Shown here: one piece after another, positions 1 to 5,679 of the stretch
Layout of the letters: each line of letters opens with the position of its first letter
Numbering within the stretch: position 1 is the stretch's first letter
NCBI GenBank assembly: GCA_002477475.1
Contig: DLPX01000057.1
Span: forward strand, 1-5,679
Origin: Proteobacteria bacterium UBA7447
Lineage (GTDB): Bacteria > Pseudomonadota > Gammaproteobacteria > Arenicellales > UBA868
Direction: 5' to 3'
DNA: 5,679 bases
Notes under the pieces: generated by a model
Told to the model about the DNA's origin: nothing
The model's database searches: none
Seen by the model: the letters and a program-made list of their open reading frames with translations, nothing else
Position numbers and translations under genes: made by a program

Positions 1-93
1 CTGACCTTCCCGCTCGATGACTGCCCTGAGCGCTTCCTCCCACTCCTGGGTTTCGAGGGGGTCAAGATCAGTATCCAGGCCTGAATCAGCCAT
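1..93 (-). CDS. aceE: Pyruvate dehydrogenase E1 component AceE, N-terminal fragment (cut by window edge)
   Basis: Only the first 31 codons are in the window. The ATG is at bases 93-91 and the frame is open to base 1. The peptide begins MADSGLDTDLDPLETQEW and continues with ALRAVIEREG. This matches the start of gammaproteobacterial AceE (E. coli: MSERFPNDVDPIETRDW, then a helix ending in VIREEG): the D-x-DP-x-ET-x-x-W core and the following acidic helix are both present. AceE is the homodimeric, thiamine-diphosphate-dependent E1 of the cytosolic pyruvate dehydrogenase complex. It decarboxylates pyruvate and passes the acetyl group to lipoyl-E2 (AceF). A Shine-Dalgarno-like GGGAA (minus strand, bases 105-101) lies 7 bases before the ATG and supports this start. 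The gene is co-directional with uvrA, 190 bases away. The catalytic domains are outside the window, so the call rests on a short but distinctive N-terminus. Confidence 0.82.
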   Translation of the reverse strand, partial: MADSGLDTDLDPLETQEWEEALRAVIEREGQ

Positions 94-112
94 GAGTTAT
101 TTCCCGATTGGA

Positions 113-139
113 GCCCGGAAACCGGCAGATACTCCGGGC
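113..139 (-). promoter_or_regulatory. Stem-loop in the aceE 5' leader
   Basis: On the minus strand GCCCGGA (139-133) is followed by a 13-base loop and the perfect complement TCCGGGC (119-113). This gives a 7-bp GC-rich stem, with one more possible G-U closing pair inside. The stem ends 7 bases before the GGGAA ribosome binding site of aceE. No run of T follows on either strand, so it is not a typical intrinsic terminator. It could stabilise the mRNA or influence translation of aceE; the role is inference. Seen directly: the inverted repeat and its position. Confidence 0.45.
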
Positions 140-200
140 ATAGCGAATGTAACCGAGCGTGATCAGCACAGTAACACATGACGAGTCGGGATCTCGTAAA

Positions 201-225
201 TCTTGGTCAGACGGTCTTACCAAGA
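201..225. promoter_or_regulatory. Palindromic candidate operator upstream of aceE (GntR/FCD, PdhR-like)
   Basis: TCTTGGT (201-207) and ACCAAGA (219-225) form a perfect 7-bp inverted repeat separated by 11 bases. Inside it, read on the minus strand, is TTGGTAAGACC (223-213). This fits the TTGGTnnnACC part of the E. coli PdhR box (ATTGGTnnnACCAAT), with only the outer right half degenerate. A second, weaker GGTnnnAC element (205-212) overlaps it. PdhR is the pyruvate-sensing GntR-family repressor of the aceEF operon in enterics, and related FCD-type regulators (FadR, LldR) also use TGGTnnnACCA sites. Its place about 110-130 bases upstream of the aceE start makes a role in aceE control plausible. 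No convincing -35/-10 pair could be fixed next to it. No regulator gene is in the window, so the identity of the binding protein is inference. Confidence 0.42.
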
Positions 226-283
226 AGCAAACTTGATGGATTTCCCGCCAGGGAGTTTTATGAGGACCGCTCTGCCAGGTACG

Positions 284-3121
284 CTACAAGAGGTCTTTCA
301 AAAACTGGCCGGTGTAGGACTCGGAATTCTGCGCGAGAGTTTCGGGCGTGCCGGTACCGACGAGCCTCCCCCCGCGTTGCCCGCCTTCGGGTCCAAGATC
401 GATCAACCAGTCCGCGGTTTTGATGACATCGAGGTTGTGTTCGATCACGACGACCGTATTGCCTTGATCCCGCAGGCGATGCAACACCCCCAGCAGTTGG
501 CGGATATCGTGAAAATGAAGCCCGGTGGTGGGTTCATCCAGAATATAGAGTGTTCTGCCTGTGGGCCGTTTAGAGAGTTCTCTGGACAGTTTGATGCGCT
601 GCGCTTCTCCGCCCGAAAGCGTTGTTGCGCTCTGACCTAGTCGAATATAGCCGAGCCCCACGGCAAGCAGGGTATCGAGTTTTCGCTTGATCACAGGGAT
701 CGCGTCGAAAAACTCGCCGGCTTCTGCAACCGTCATCTCCAGCACTTCATGAATGGTGCGGCCTTTATAGCGAATGTCGAGGGTCTCGCGGTTGTAGCGT
801 CTGCCCTGGCAGGTGTCGCAGGGGACGTAGATGTCGGGCAAGAAATGCATTTCCACTTTGATCAGCCCATCGCCCTGACAGGTTTCACAGCGCCCACCGC
901 GCACGTTGAACGAAAAGCGCCCGACCTTGTAGCCGCGGGCGCGGGCCTCAGGTGTTCCGGCGAAGAGTTCCCGGATTGGGGTAAAAAGGCCTGTATAGGT
1001 CGCCGGATTGGATCGGGGGGTGCGCCCGATGGGGCTTTGGTCGATATCGATAACTTTGTCAAACTGGTCGAGTCCGGTGATGCACTCATGGGCGGCCGGC
1101 GGCTCACGCCCCCCATGAAGGTGGCGCGCCATGGCGGGATAAAGCGTGTTGTTGATGAGCGTGGATTTTCCGGAGCCCGAAACGCCGGTGACACAGGTCA
1201 AAAGTCCCACCGGAATGGAGATATCGAGGCAGTCAAGGTTGTTGCCCGCCGCTCCTGTCATCGTGAGTTGTCGATCGGGATCGTTCTCGGTGCGCTCGTC
1301 AGGCACATCGATCCTCTGGGTCCCGCGAAGGTACTGGCTGGTGACAGATTCCGGCGCCTCAAGGACCTGGCCGAGACTGCCCTCGGCAACGATGCGGCCG
1401 CCATGAATCCCCGCGCCCGGACCAAGATCAACGATATGATCAGCGCTGCGGATGGCCTCTTCGTCATGCTCGACCACCACCACCGTGTTGCCGAGGTCGC
1501 GGAGGTGAAAGAGGGTGTCCAGCAAGCGCTGGTTGTCACGTTGATGAAGTCCGATGGAGGGTTCGTCCAGGATATACATCACGCCGACCAGCCCCGAGCC
1601 GATCTGAGAGGCGAGTCGGATGCGTTGGGCTTCTCCGCCCGACAGGGTTTCGGCAGTCCGATCCAGCGTCAGATATTCCAGACCGACGTTGACGAGAAAG
1701 CGCAATCGCTCACTGATCTCGCGGATGATGCGTTCGCCGATCTCGCCCTGATGTCCCGGCAGGGAGAGCGATTCGAAGAAGTCGAGCGAGGACTCAATCG
1801 GCATGGCGGTCAATCGATGCACCGGCTGATTACCAACAAACACATGCCGCGCACCGGTTTTCAGACGGCTCCCCTGACAGCTTTCACAGGACTGGGTGTT
1901 GAGATATCGGGAAAGTTCTTCACGAATCGTGTTGGATTCCGAGTCCCGGTACCGACGCTCCATGTTGGGAATGACACCTTCAAAAGTGTGCGACCGCCGT
2001 CGGGGCCGTCGTCCGTGCGAACGTAGATAGCTGAAGTTGATCTTTTCTTTTCCGCTGCCATAAAGGATGATGTCTCGAACTTTCTTGGAAAGGCGTCGGA
2101 AGGGTTTTTCAACATCAAAGTCGTAGTGCTCCGCAAGACAGTTGAGCATCTGGAAATAAAACGCGTTACGCCGGTCCCAGCCTGAAATCGCACCCGCTGC
2201 CAGACTCAATGTGTCGTCATGGAGCACCCGGTCAGGGTCAAAAAACTGGCGGACCCCAAGCCCGTCGCAATCGGGGCAGGCGCCAGCCGGATTGTTGAAA
2301 GAAAAAAGCCGAGGTTCAAGTTCTGTCAGGTTGTAACCGCAGTGCGGGCAGGAATAGCGTGCCGAGAAAAGTATCTCCTGAGCCTCGGAGACGGTCTCTT
2401 CTTCCCGCGGCAGCACCTGCACCAGGGCAAGACTGTCAGCAATCGCGAGTGCCGTCTCAAACGACTCTGCGAGACGTTGGGCAATGCCTGGCTTGATGAC
2501 CACGCGGTCGACGACGACATCGATGCTGTGTTTGCGCTTGCGATCCAGCTCAGGCGGGGTATCCAATTCATGGACTACGCCATCGATCCGCGCCCGGATA
2601 AAGCCCTGGCTGAGCAGACCCTTAAAGAGTTGCTGATATTCCCCCTTTCGATCCTGAACCACCGGTGCGAGGAGTAAGATACGGGTTCCCTCCTCAAGGG
2701 CCAGCACCCGATCCACCATTTCACTCACCGTGCTTGCGGCCAGGGTGACATCATGATCCGGGCACCTTGGCTCTCCGACCCGTGCGTAGAGCAGCCTCAG
2801 GTAGTCATAGATCTCGGTTACCGTCCCAACCGTCGAGCGCGGGTTATGCGACGTTGCTTTCTGCTCGATACTGATGGCGGGCGACAGACCTTCGATGAGA
2901 TCCACGTCCGGTTTTTCCATCAGAGACAGGAATTGCCGAGCGTAGGCAGAGAGAGATTCCACGTAACGGCGTTGGCCTTCGGCATAGATCGTGTCGAAGG
3001 CAAGGGAGGACTTGCCGGATCCGGAAAGCCCCGTGATCACAATCAGTTTGTCGCGCGGTAGGTCGACGTCGACACTCTGCAGGTTGTGGGTCCGGGCCCC
3101 GCGAATCTTGATTTGGCGCAT
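284..3121 (-). CDS. uvrA: UvrA, excinuclease ABC subunit A
   Basis: UvrA is the damage-recognition ATPase of nucleotide excision repair. As a dimer with UvrB it scans DNA, loads UvrB at lesions and then leaves. The 945-residue product is close to the 940 residues of E. coli UvrA and collinear with it. Visible motifs: Walker A GLSGSGKSS (31-39); zinc module C258-x2-C261 with C282-x2-C285; a C412-x2-C415 pair; ABC signature LSGGEAQR (493-500) and Walker B ending ILDEPS; second Walker A GVSGSGKST (646-654); zinc finger C745-x2-C748 with C768-x2-C771, which contacts DNA; second signature LSGGEAQR (835-842) and Walker B ILDEPTTG. The ATG at 3121 was chosen because MRQIKIRGARTHNL aligns with the E. 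coli start. An in-frame TTG at 3145 would add eight residues. Neither start has a good Shine-Dalgarno sequence. An Arg-rich stretch at residues 368-378 differs from the NDRGD-type segment of relatives. The stop is TAG at 286-284. All catalytic residues are intact, so it should be functional. Confidence 0.98.
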   Translation of the reverse strand: MRQIKIRGARTHNLQSVDVDLPRDKLIVITGLSGSGKSSLAFDTIYAEGQRRYVESLSAYARQFLSLMEKPDVDLIEGLSPAISIEQKATSHNPRSTVGTVTEIYDYLRLLYARVGEPRCPDHDVTLAASTVSEMVDRVLALEEGTRILLLAPVVQDRKGEYQQLFKGLLSQGFIRARIDGVVHELDTPPELDRKRKHSIDVVVDRVVIKPGIAQRLAESFETALAIADSLALVQVLPREEETVSEAQEILFSARYSCPHCGYNLTELEPRLFSFNNPAGACPDCDGLGVRQFFDPDRVLHDDTLSLAAGAISGWDRRNAFYFQMLNCLAEHYDFDVEKPFRRLSKKVRDIILYGSGKEKINFSYLRSHGRRPRRRSHTFEGVIPNMERRYRDSESNTIREELSRYLNTQSCESCQGSRLKTGARHVFVGNQPVHRLTAMPIESSLDFFESLSLPGHQGEIGERIIREISERLRFLVNVGLEYLTLDRTAETLSGGEAQRIRLASQIGSGLVGVMYILDEPSIGLHQRDNQRLLDTLFHLRDLGNTVVVVEHDEEAIRSADHIVDLGPGAGIHGGRIVAEGSLGQVLEAPESVTSQYLRGTQRIDVPDERTENDPDRQLTMTGAAGNNLDCLDISIPVGLLTCVTGVSGSGKSTLINNTLYPAMARHLHGGREPPAAHECITGLDQFDKVIDIDQSPIGRTPRSNPATYTGLFTPIRELFAGTPEARARGYKVGRFSFNVRGGRCETCQGDGLIKVEMHFLPDIYVPCDTCQGRRYNRETLDIRYKGRTIHEVLEMTVAEAGEFFDAIPVIKRKLDTLLAVGLGYIRLGQSATTLSGGEAQRIKLSRELSKRPTGRTLYILDEPTTGLHFHDIRQLLGVLHRLRDQGNTVVVIEHNLDVIKTADWLIDLGPEGGQRGGRLVGTGTPETLAQNSESYTGQFLKDLL

Positions 3122-3152
3122 GAATACTGGGTTGCGAAAAAGCAAACTGTTA

Positions 3153-3182
3153 ATATTACGTCCCTTGTGACGCTGCGTTCAA
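3153..3182 (-). promoter_or_regulatory. Candidate sigma-70 promoter of uvrA
   Basis: On the minus strand TTGAAC (3182-3177) resembles a -35 box (4 of 6), and TAATAT (3158-3153) resembles a -10 box (4 of 6), with an 18-base spacer. Transcription would begin near base 3146, about 25 bases before the chosen uvrA ATG. The -10 sits in an AT-rich island (TAATATTA) that stands out from the GC-rich surroundings. A CTGT, which is the left half of a LexA site, lies at 3147-3150, but the matching ACAG is absent. Alternative -10 registers exist in the same island. This was judged by eye. Confidence 0.35.
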
Positions 3183-3220
3183 AATCTTTTCACGTACTCT
3201 TGTCCGCAGGTCCGCAAATC

Positions 3221-3258
3221 GTTCCCCGACCGGAACCTGACAGGGGATCAATTCCCCG
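3221..3258 (+). repeat. Repeated/inverted TTCCCCG - GGGGA - TTCCCCG elements in the MFS gene leader
   Basis: TTCCCCG occurs at 3222-3228 and again at 3252-3258, with GGGGA between them at 3243-3247. GGGGA can pair with either TCCCC: a tight 5-bp hairpin with loop TCAAT using the right copy, or a longer-range stem using the left copy. The left copy can also fold locally, because GTTCC (3221-3225) complements GGAAC (3232-3236). The folds are partly mutually exclusive. The elements lie 55-92 bases before the MFS start codon and upstream of the uvrA promoter. No T-tract follows, so there is no direct sign of an attenuator; it could equally be a protein site or chance. Confidence 0.3.
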
Positions 3259-3312
3259 GATCATTTTCATGCCGATGAGACGCCGCTGACATTGCGCTCC
3301 GAAAAATCCACA

Positions 3313-4677
3313 ATGAACCGCTCCGAGCGGCACTCAGTTGGTGCGCTTGCTGGGATATTCAGCCTGCGCATGTTCGGTTTATTCCTGGTGTTGCCGGTCA
3401 TGGCGCTATATGCCGCCCAGATGGAGGGCGCAACCCCTTTTATGATCGGGCTTGCCGTCGGGATTTATGGCTTGACCCAGGCACTGTTCCAGATCGCCTT
3501 CGGCACTTTGTCGGACCGGTTTGGCCGCAAACCTCTGATCGTTCTCGGATTGCTGGTATTCGCGGCGGGCAGTGTCGTCGCAGCCATGGCAGATACTCTC
3601 GCGGGCGTGATCATCGGCCGGGCGCTTCAGGGCAGCGGCGCGATTGCTGCGGTCGTGCTCGCACTGGTGGCGGATCTGACCCGGGAACAGCAACGGGTCA
3701 AGGCGATGGCGCTGATTGGAATGAGTATCGGCGCGTCGTTTCTGCTTGCCTTGATGGCTGGTCCGGCGCTGGACCGCTGGATCGGGGTGAGCGGGATATT
3801 TTGGCTCACGGCAATGTTGGCTCTGGGCTGTATTGTGGTCGTCGTCTGGTGGGTGCCTACGCCACGCCATGCGGCCGGGGATCCGGGATCAAGGGCCTCG
3901 AGGGATTATTTCCGCGAAGTCATGGTCAATGCCCATCTGCTTCGGCTGGACGTCGGGATTTTTGTTTTGCACATGGTTCTGACGGCCGTTTTTGTCGTCG
4001 CGCCGTTCGCCCTGGTGGAGACGCTTGGGCTTGAGCGGGACAGTCATTGGCAGGTCTATGTTCCTGTTCTGGTGGGCTCGATACTGCTGATGGCCCCCTT
4101 GCTTATTCTGGGGATGCGACGAGAGCGGACCTTCTGGGTGTTCCGGTCGGCTATTTTTATCGTGCTGGTCGGGCAGTGCGTGCTTTTTGCTGGAGCTGAT
4201 CAGGCGATATCGCTGATCGCAGGTCTGGTGTGTTTTTTCGTTGGCTTCAATTTGCTCGAAGCAATGTTGCCATCCCTCATGACCCGTCTTTCCCCGGGAT
4301 ACGCCAAGGGCACCGCGATCGGGGTTTACAACACCTTCCAATTTGCGGGAGTTTTTGTGGGTGGAGCATTAGGCGGTATCCTGCTGGGCCTGTTCGACGG
4401 TCGGGGGGTATTTGCCTTTTGCGTTCTGGCGACGCTGGTGTGGCTGGTGGTGGCATTGACTGGCAGAACTCCGCAACTGAGAAACAGTGTCACCTTGCGG
4501 CTGGATGGCGACATCGACTTTGCTTCTGGCTCCATCGAGCACGGTCTCGGCGCACTTAACGGAGTAGACGAGGTGACCGTGCTGCCCAAGGATTGCGTTG
4601 CCTACCTGCGCGTAGATGAAAGTTGTTTCGATCCAGAGCAGGCCCACGCGGTGCCGGGCGTATTGGCGCCTGATTGA
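3313..4677 (+). CDS. YajR-like MFS transporter with C-terminal YAM-like domain
   Basis: This is an inner-membrane major facilitator superfamily transporter, probably a proton-driven exporter of unknown substrate. The 454 residues hold about twelve hydrophobic segments between residues 14 and 385. MFS motif A, GTLSDRFGRK, is at 64-73 between TM2 and TM3, and GRALQGSG at 102-109 is the TM4 motif. The N-terminal part (FSLRMFGLFLVLPVMALY, IYGLTQALFQ) and the TM10-11 region (FNLLEAMLPSL, KGTAIGVYNTFQF) resemble E. coli YajR closely. The hydrophilic tail from about residue 390 (VTLRLDGDIDF, then VDEVTVLPKDCVAYLRVD) fits the small ferredoxin-like YAM domain that YajR carries at its C-terminus. The ATG at 3313 was preferred. 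A TTG at 3292 in frame would add seven residues, and a stop at 3238-3240 limits any further extension. Neither start has a clear ribosome binding site. The gene is divergent from uvrA across 191 bases, an order also known from Pseudomonas, where ssb follows the transporter; here ssb is missing. Substrate cannot be read from the sequence. Confidence 0.92.
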   Translation: MNRSERHSVGALAGIFSLRMFGLFLVLPVMALYAAQMEGATPFMIGLAVGIYGLTQALFQIAFGTLSDRFGRKPLIVLGLLVFAAGSVVAAMADTLAGVIIGRALQGSGAIAAVVLALVADLTREQQRVKAMALIGMSIGASFLLALMAGPALDRWIGVSGIFWLTAMLALGCIVVVVWWVPTPRHAAGDPGSRASRDYFREVMVNAHLLRLDVGIFVLHMVLTAVFVVAPFALVETLGLERDSHWQVYVPVLVGSILLMAPLLILGMRRERTFWVFRSAIFIVLVGQCVLFAGADQAISLIAGLVCFFVGFNLLEAMLPSLMTRLSPGYAKGTAIGVYNTFQFAGVFVGGALGGILLGLFDGRGVFAFCVLATLVWLVVALTGRTPQLRNSVTLRLDGDIDFASGSIEHGLGALNGVDEVTVLPKDCVAYLRVDESCFDPEQAHAVPGVLAPD

Positions 4678-4698
4678 TCTGGCCGGCAATCGGTCAGA
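4678..4698 (+). terminator. Imperfect hairpin in the convergent gap (weak terminator candidate)
   Basis: Starting on the base after the MFS stop codon, TCTGGCCG (4678-4685) and CGGTCAGA (4691-4698) can form an 8-bp stem with one G-U pair and loop GCAAT. The G-U pair forms only in the plus-strand transcript; in the minus-strand transcript the same position is an A-C mismatch. No T-run follows, so it is at best a weak or Rho-assisted terminator. It occupies half of the 40-base space between two converging genes. Confidence 0.28.
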
Positions 4699-4717
4699 CG
4701 CGCGGCAACGTGTCAAA

Positions 4718-5679
4718 TCAGGTGATTACGCGGCAGACCCGGTCGAAAAATTCGATCAGTTCGATATCGGCGGTTTCATCAACCGGTTGCGCCTCGGAAG
4801 AAAATTTTACGATCACGATCTGGCTTTTTGGCTCAATATAAAGCCATTGACCATGAATCCCGATTGCCAAGATTGCCGGTGAGCCGGTATCGTTGAGGTA
4901 CCACTGATTGCGATAGTTGCCGTTCGGCAGGAAGTTGGCAAAGTCGCCTGACCGCCACGCGTCCAGATTGCCGTTTGAAAGCGTATCGTTAATCCACTTG
5001 CGTGGGATCACAATGTGGTCTTCGCCTGAAGCAGTCTGTCCGATGGCGCTGCCCAACAGGGCCAGATCAAACGGATGAACACACAGGCCCCCGGCCGAAC
5101 GGGCCGCGCCTTTGTGATCCACCGTAATGTAGGCGTTATGTGCGCAACCCAGCGGTTGCCAGATATGGGCGGACAAAAGATCGGCGAAACGATGATTCGT
5201 CGCGCGTTCTACGATAATACCGAGAAGATCCGAGTTCGGAGAAAGATATCTAAAAACCTGTCCGTGAGGGTCGCCTGTGCTCTTGAGGGATAACAGAAAT
5301 TCGGCCAGCCCCTCGGATTCTGCGACGGAGGCCCAAGGCGGATTCCACCCGGTGGCAGAGCGGTAACGGGCAAAGGATCCCGTTTGGTCGTGGTAATCCT
5401 CGATAAATGCAACCTGGGCCTGCATATCAAGGACCTGTTGAACCGTGCAGTGGCCGTAACCCGAGTCTTTGGCTTCTGGAAGGTAATCACCTACCTCGGC
5501 TGCAGGGTCAATGAGGCCCTGGGATTCAAGAATTCCCACCAGCAGTCCGGTGACGGATTTGCTGACGGAAAAAAGAATGTGCGGCTGTGCGCTTTGGTAA
5601 TGATCTGCACGCCACTCAAAAATCAGCTCGTTTTGCTTGACCACCACAAACGCATCGGTGCTGGAAGCTTCAAGGGTTT
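4718..5679 (-). CDS. Serine hydrolase, class C beta-lactamase fold (6-aminohexanoate-dimer hydrolase/esterase-like), N-terminus outside window
   Basis: The stop is TGA at 4720-4718, and the frame is open to the right edge. A GTG at 5647 could be taken as a start, but codons upstream of it stay in frame and read LEASSTDAFVVVK, which continues the first strand of the fold (compare TDGFLVLHNGK in relatives). The true start therefore lies beyond base 5679, and about 320 residues are visible. Counting from that GTG, the nucleophile motif S27-V-S-K30 is the SxxK of the PF00144 family. YLSPNSDLLG (134-143) holds the Tyr of the second motif. HGQ (265-267), in GIHGQWLYIEP, takes the place of the KTG box. 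SAGGLC (184-189) and WQPLG are also typical of NylB-type amidases and EstB-type esterases. Substrate is unknown: it could act on esters, amides or peptides, and true beta-lactamase activity is unlikely without KTG. Whether there is a signal peptide cannot be seen. It converges with the MFS gene, 40 bases away. Confidence 0.88.
   Translation of the reverse strand, partial: TLEASSTDAFVVVKQNELIFEWRADHYQSAQPHILFSVSKSVTGLLVGILESQGLIDPAAEVGDYLPEAKDSGYGHCTVQQVLDMQAQVAFIEDYHDQTGSFARYRSATGWNPPWASVAESEGLAEFLLSLKSTGDPHGQVFRYLSPNSDLLGIIVERATNHRFADLLSAHIWQPLGCAHNAYITVDHKGAARSAGGLCVHPFDLALLGSAIGQTASGEDHIVIPRKWINDTLSNGNLDAWRSGDFANFLPNGNYRNQWYLNDTGSPAILAIGIHGQWLYIEPKSQIVIVKFSSEAQPVDETADIELIEFFDRVCRVIT

Noticed and set aside
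159..172. GTGATCAGCAC partial palindrome as a CRP-type site
   Set aside because: The arms are separated by the wrong spacing for TGTGA-N6-TCACA and match poorly.
94..283. Intrinsic terminator after uvrA or a clear sigma-70 promoter for aceE
   Set aside because: No stem followed by a T-run was found after the uvrA stop, and no -35/-10 pair with acceptable spacing exceeded a poor match, so neither was listed.
203..640. Plus-strand frames covering the aceE-uvrA gap and the end of uvrA
   Set aside because: They run antisense into conserved uvrA codons and show no family resemblance.
749..2026. Long open frame (425 codons) on the plus strand opposite uvrA
   Set aside because: It lies wholly antisense to a strongly conserved uvrA, has no recognisable domain, and its Gly/Ala/Asp/Arg-rich composition is what the reverse complement of GC-rich coding DNA gives.
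3062..3073. Palindrome GTCGACGTCGAC
   Set aside because: It lies inside uvrA and encodes the conserved VDVDL strand, so codon repetition explains it.
3406..4341. Minus-strand open frames opposite the MFS gene
   Set aside because: They mirror hydrophobic codons as His/Gln/Arg/Asn-rich peptides without domains; the plus-strand transporter explains the region.

Overview
The window reads as chromosomal core DNA of a gammaproteobacterium with fairly GC-rich, E. coli/Pseudomonas-like genes. The best evidence is a UvrA that tracks the E. coli protein almost residue for residue, a YajR-like MFS transporter divergent from uvrA (an arrangement known from Pseudomonas), and the opening residues of an AceE-type pyruvate dehydrogenase E1. 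The exact order or genus cannot be told from the sequence alone.

Layout, left to right. Bases 1-93 (minus) encode the first 31 residues of aceE, cut by the window edge. Bases 94-283 are the aceE upstream region, holding a palindrome with TTGGTnnnACC-type half-sites (possible FCD/GntR-family operator) and a strong leader hairpin just before the ribosome binding site. Bases 284-3121 (minus) are complete uvrA. Bases 3122-3312 are the divergent uvrA/MFS control region, with a plausible uvrA promoter but no canonical LexA box. Bases 3313-4677 (plus) are a complete MFS efflux-type transporter with a C-terminal YAM-like domain. A 40-base convergent gap follows, with one imperfect hairpin. Bases 4718-5679 (minus) are a class C beta-lactamase-fold serine hydrolase of the 6-aminohexanoate-dimer hydrolase/esterase type; its N-terminus lies beyond the right edge.

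The genes do not form one pathway. UvrA recognises DNA damage in nucleotide excision repair, AceE feeds pyruvate into the TCA cycle, the transporter is probably an exporter of unknown substrate, and the hydrolase has no assigned substrate. uvrA and aceE are co-directional but separated by 190 bases with their own regulatory-looking signals, so aceE probably has its own promoter. I see no mobile element, CRISPR array, tRNA or rRNA, and no convincing undescribed system. The points worth a second look are mostly in the two intergenic regions.
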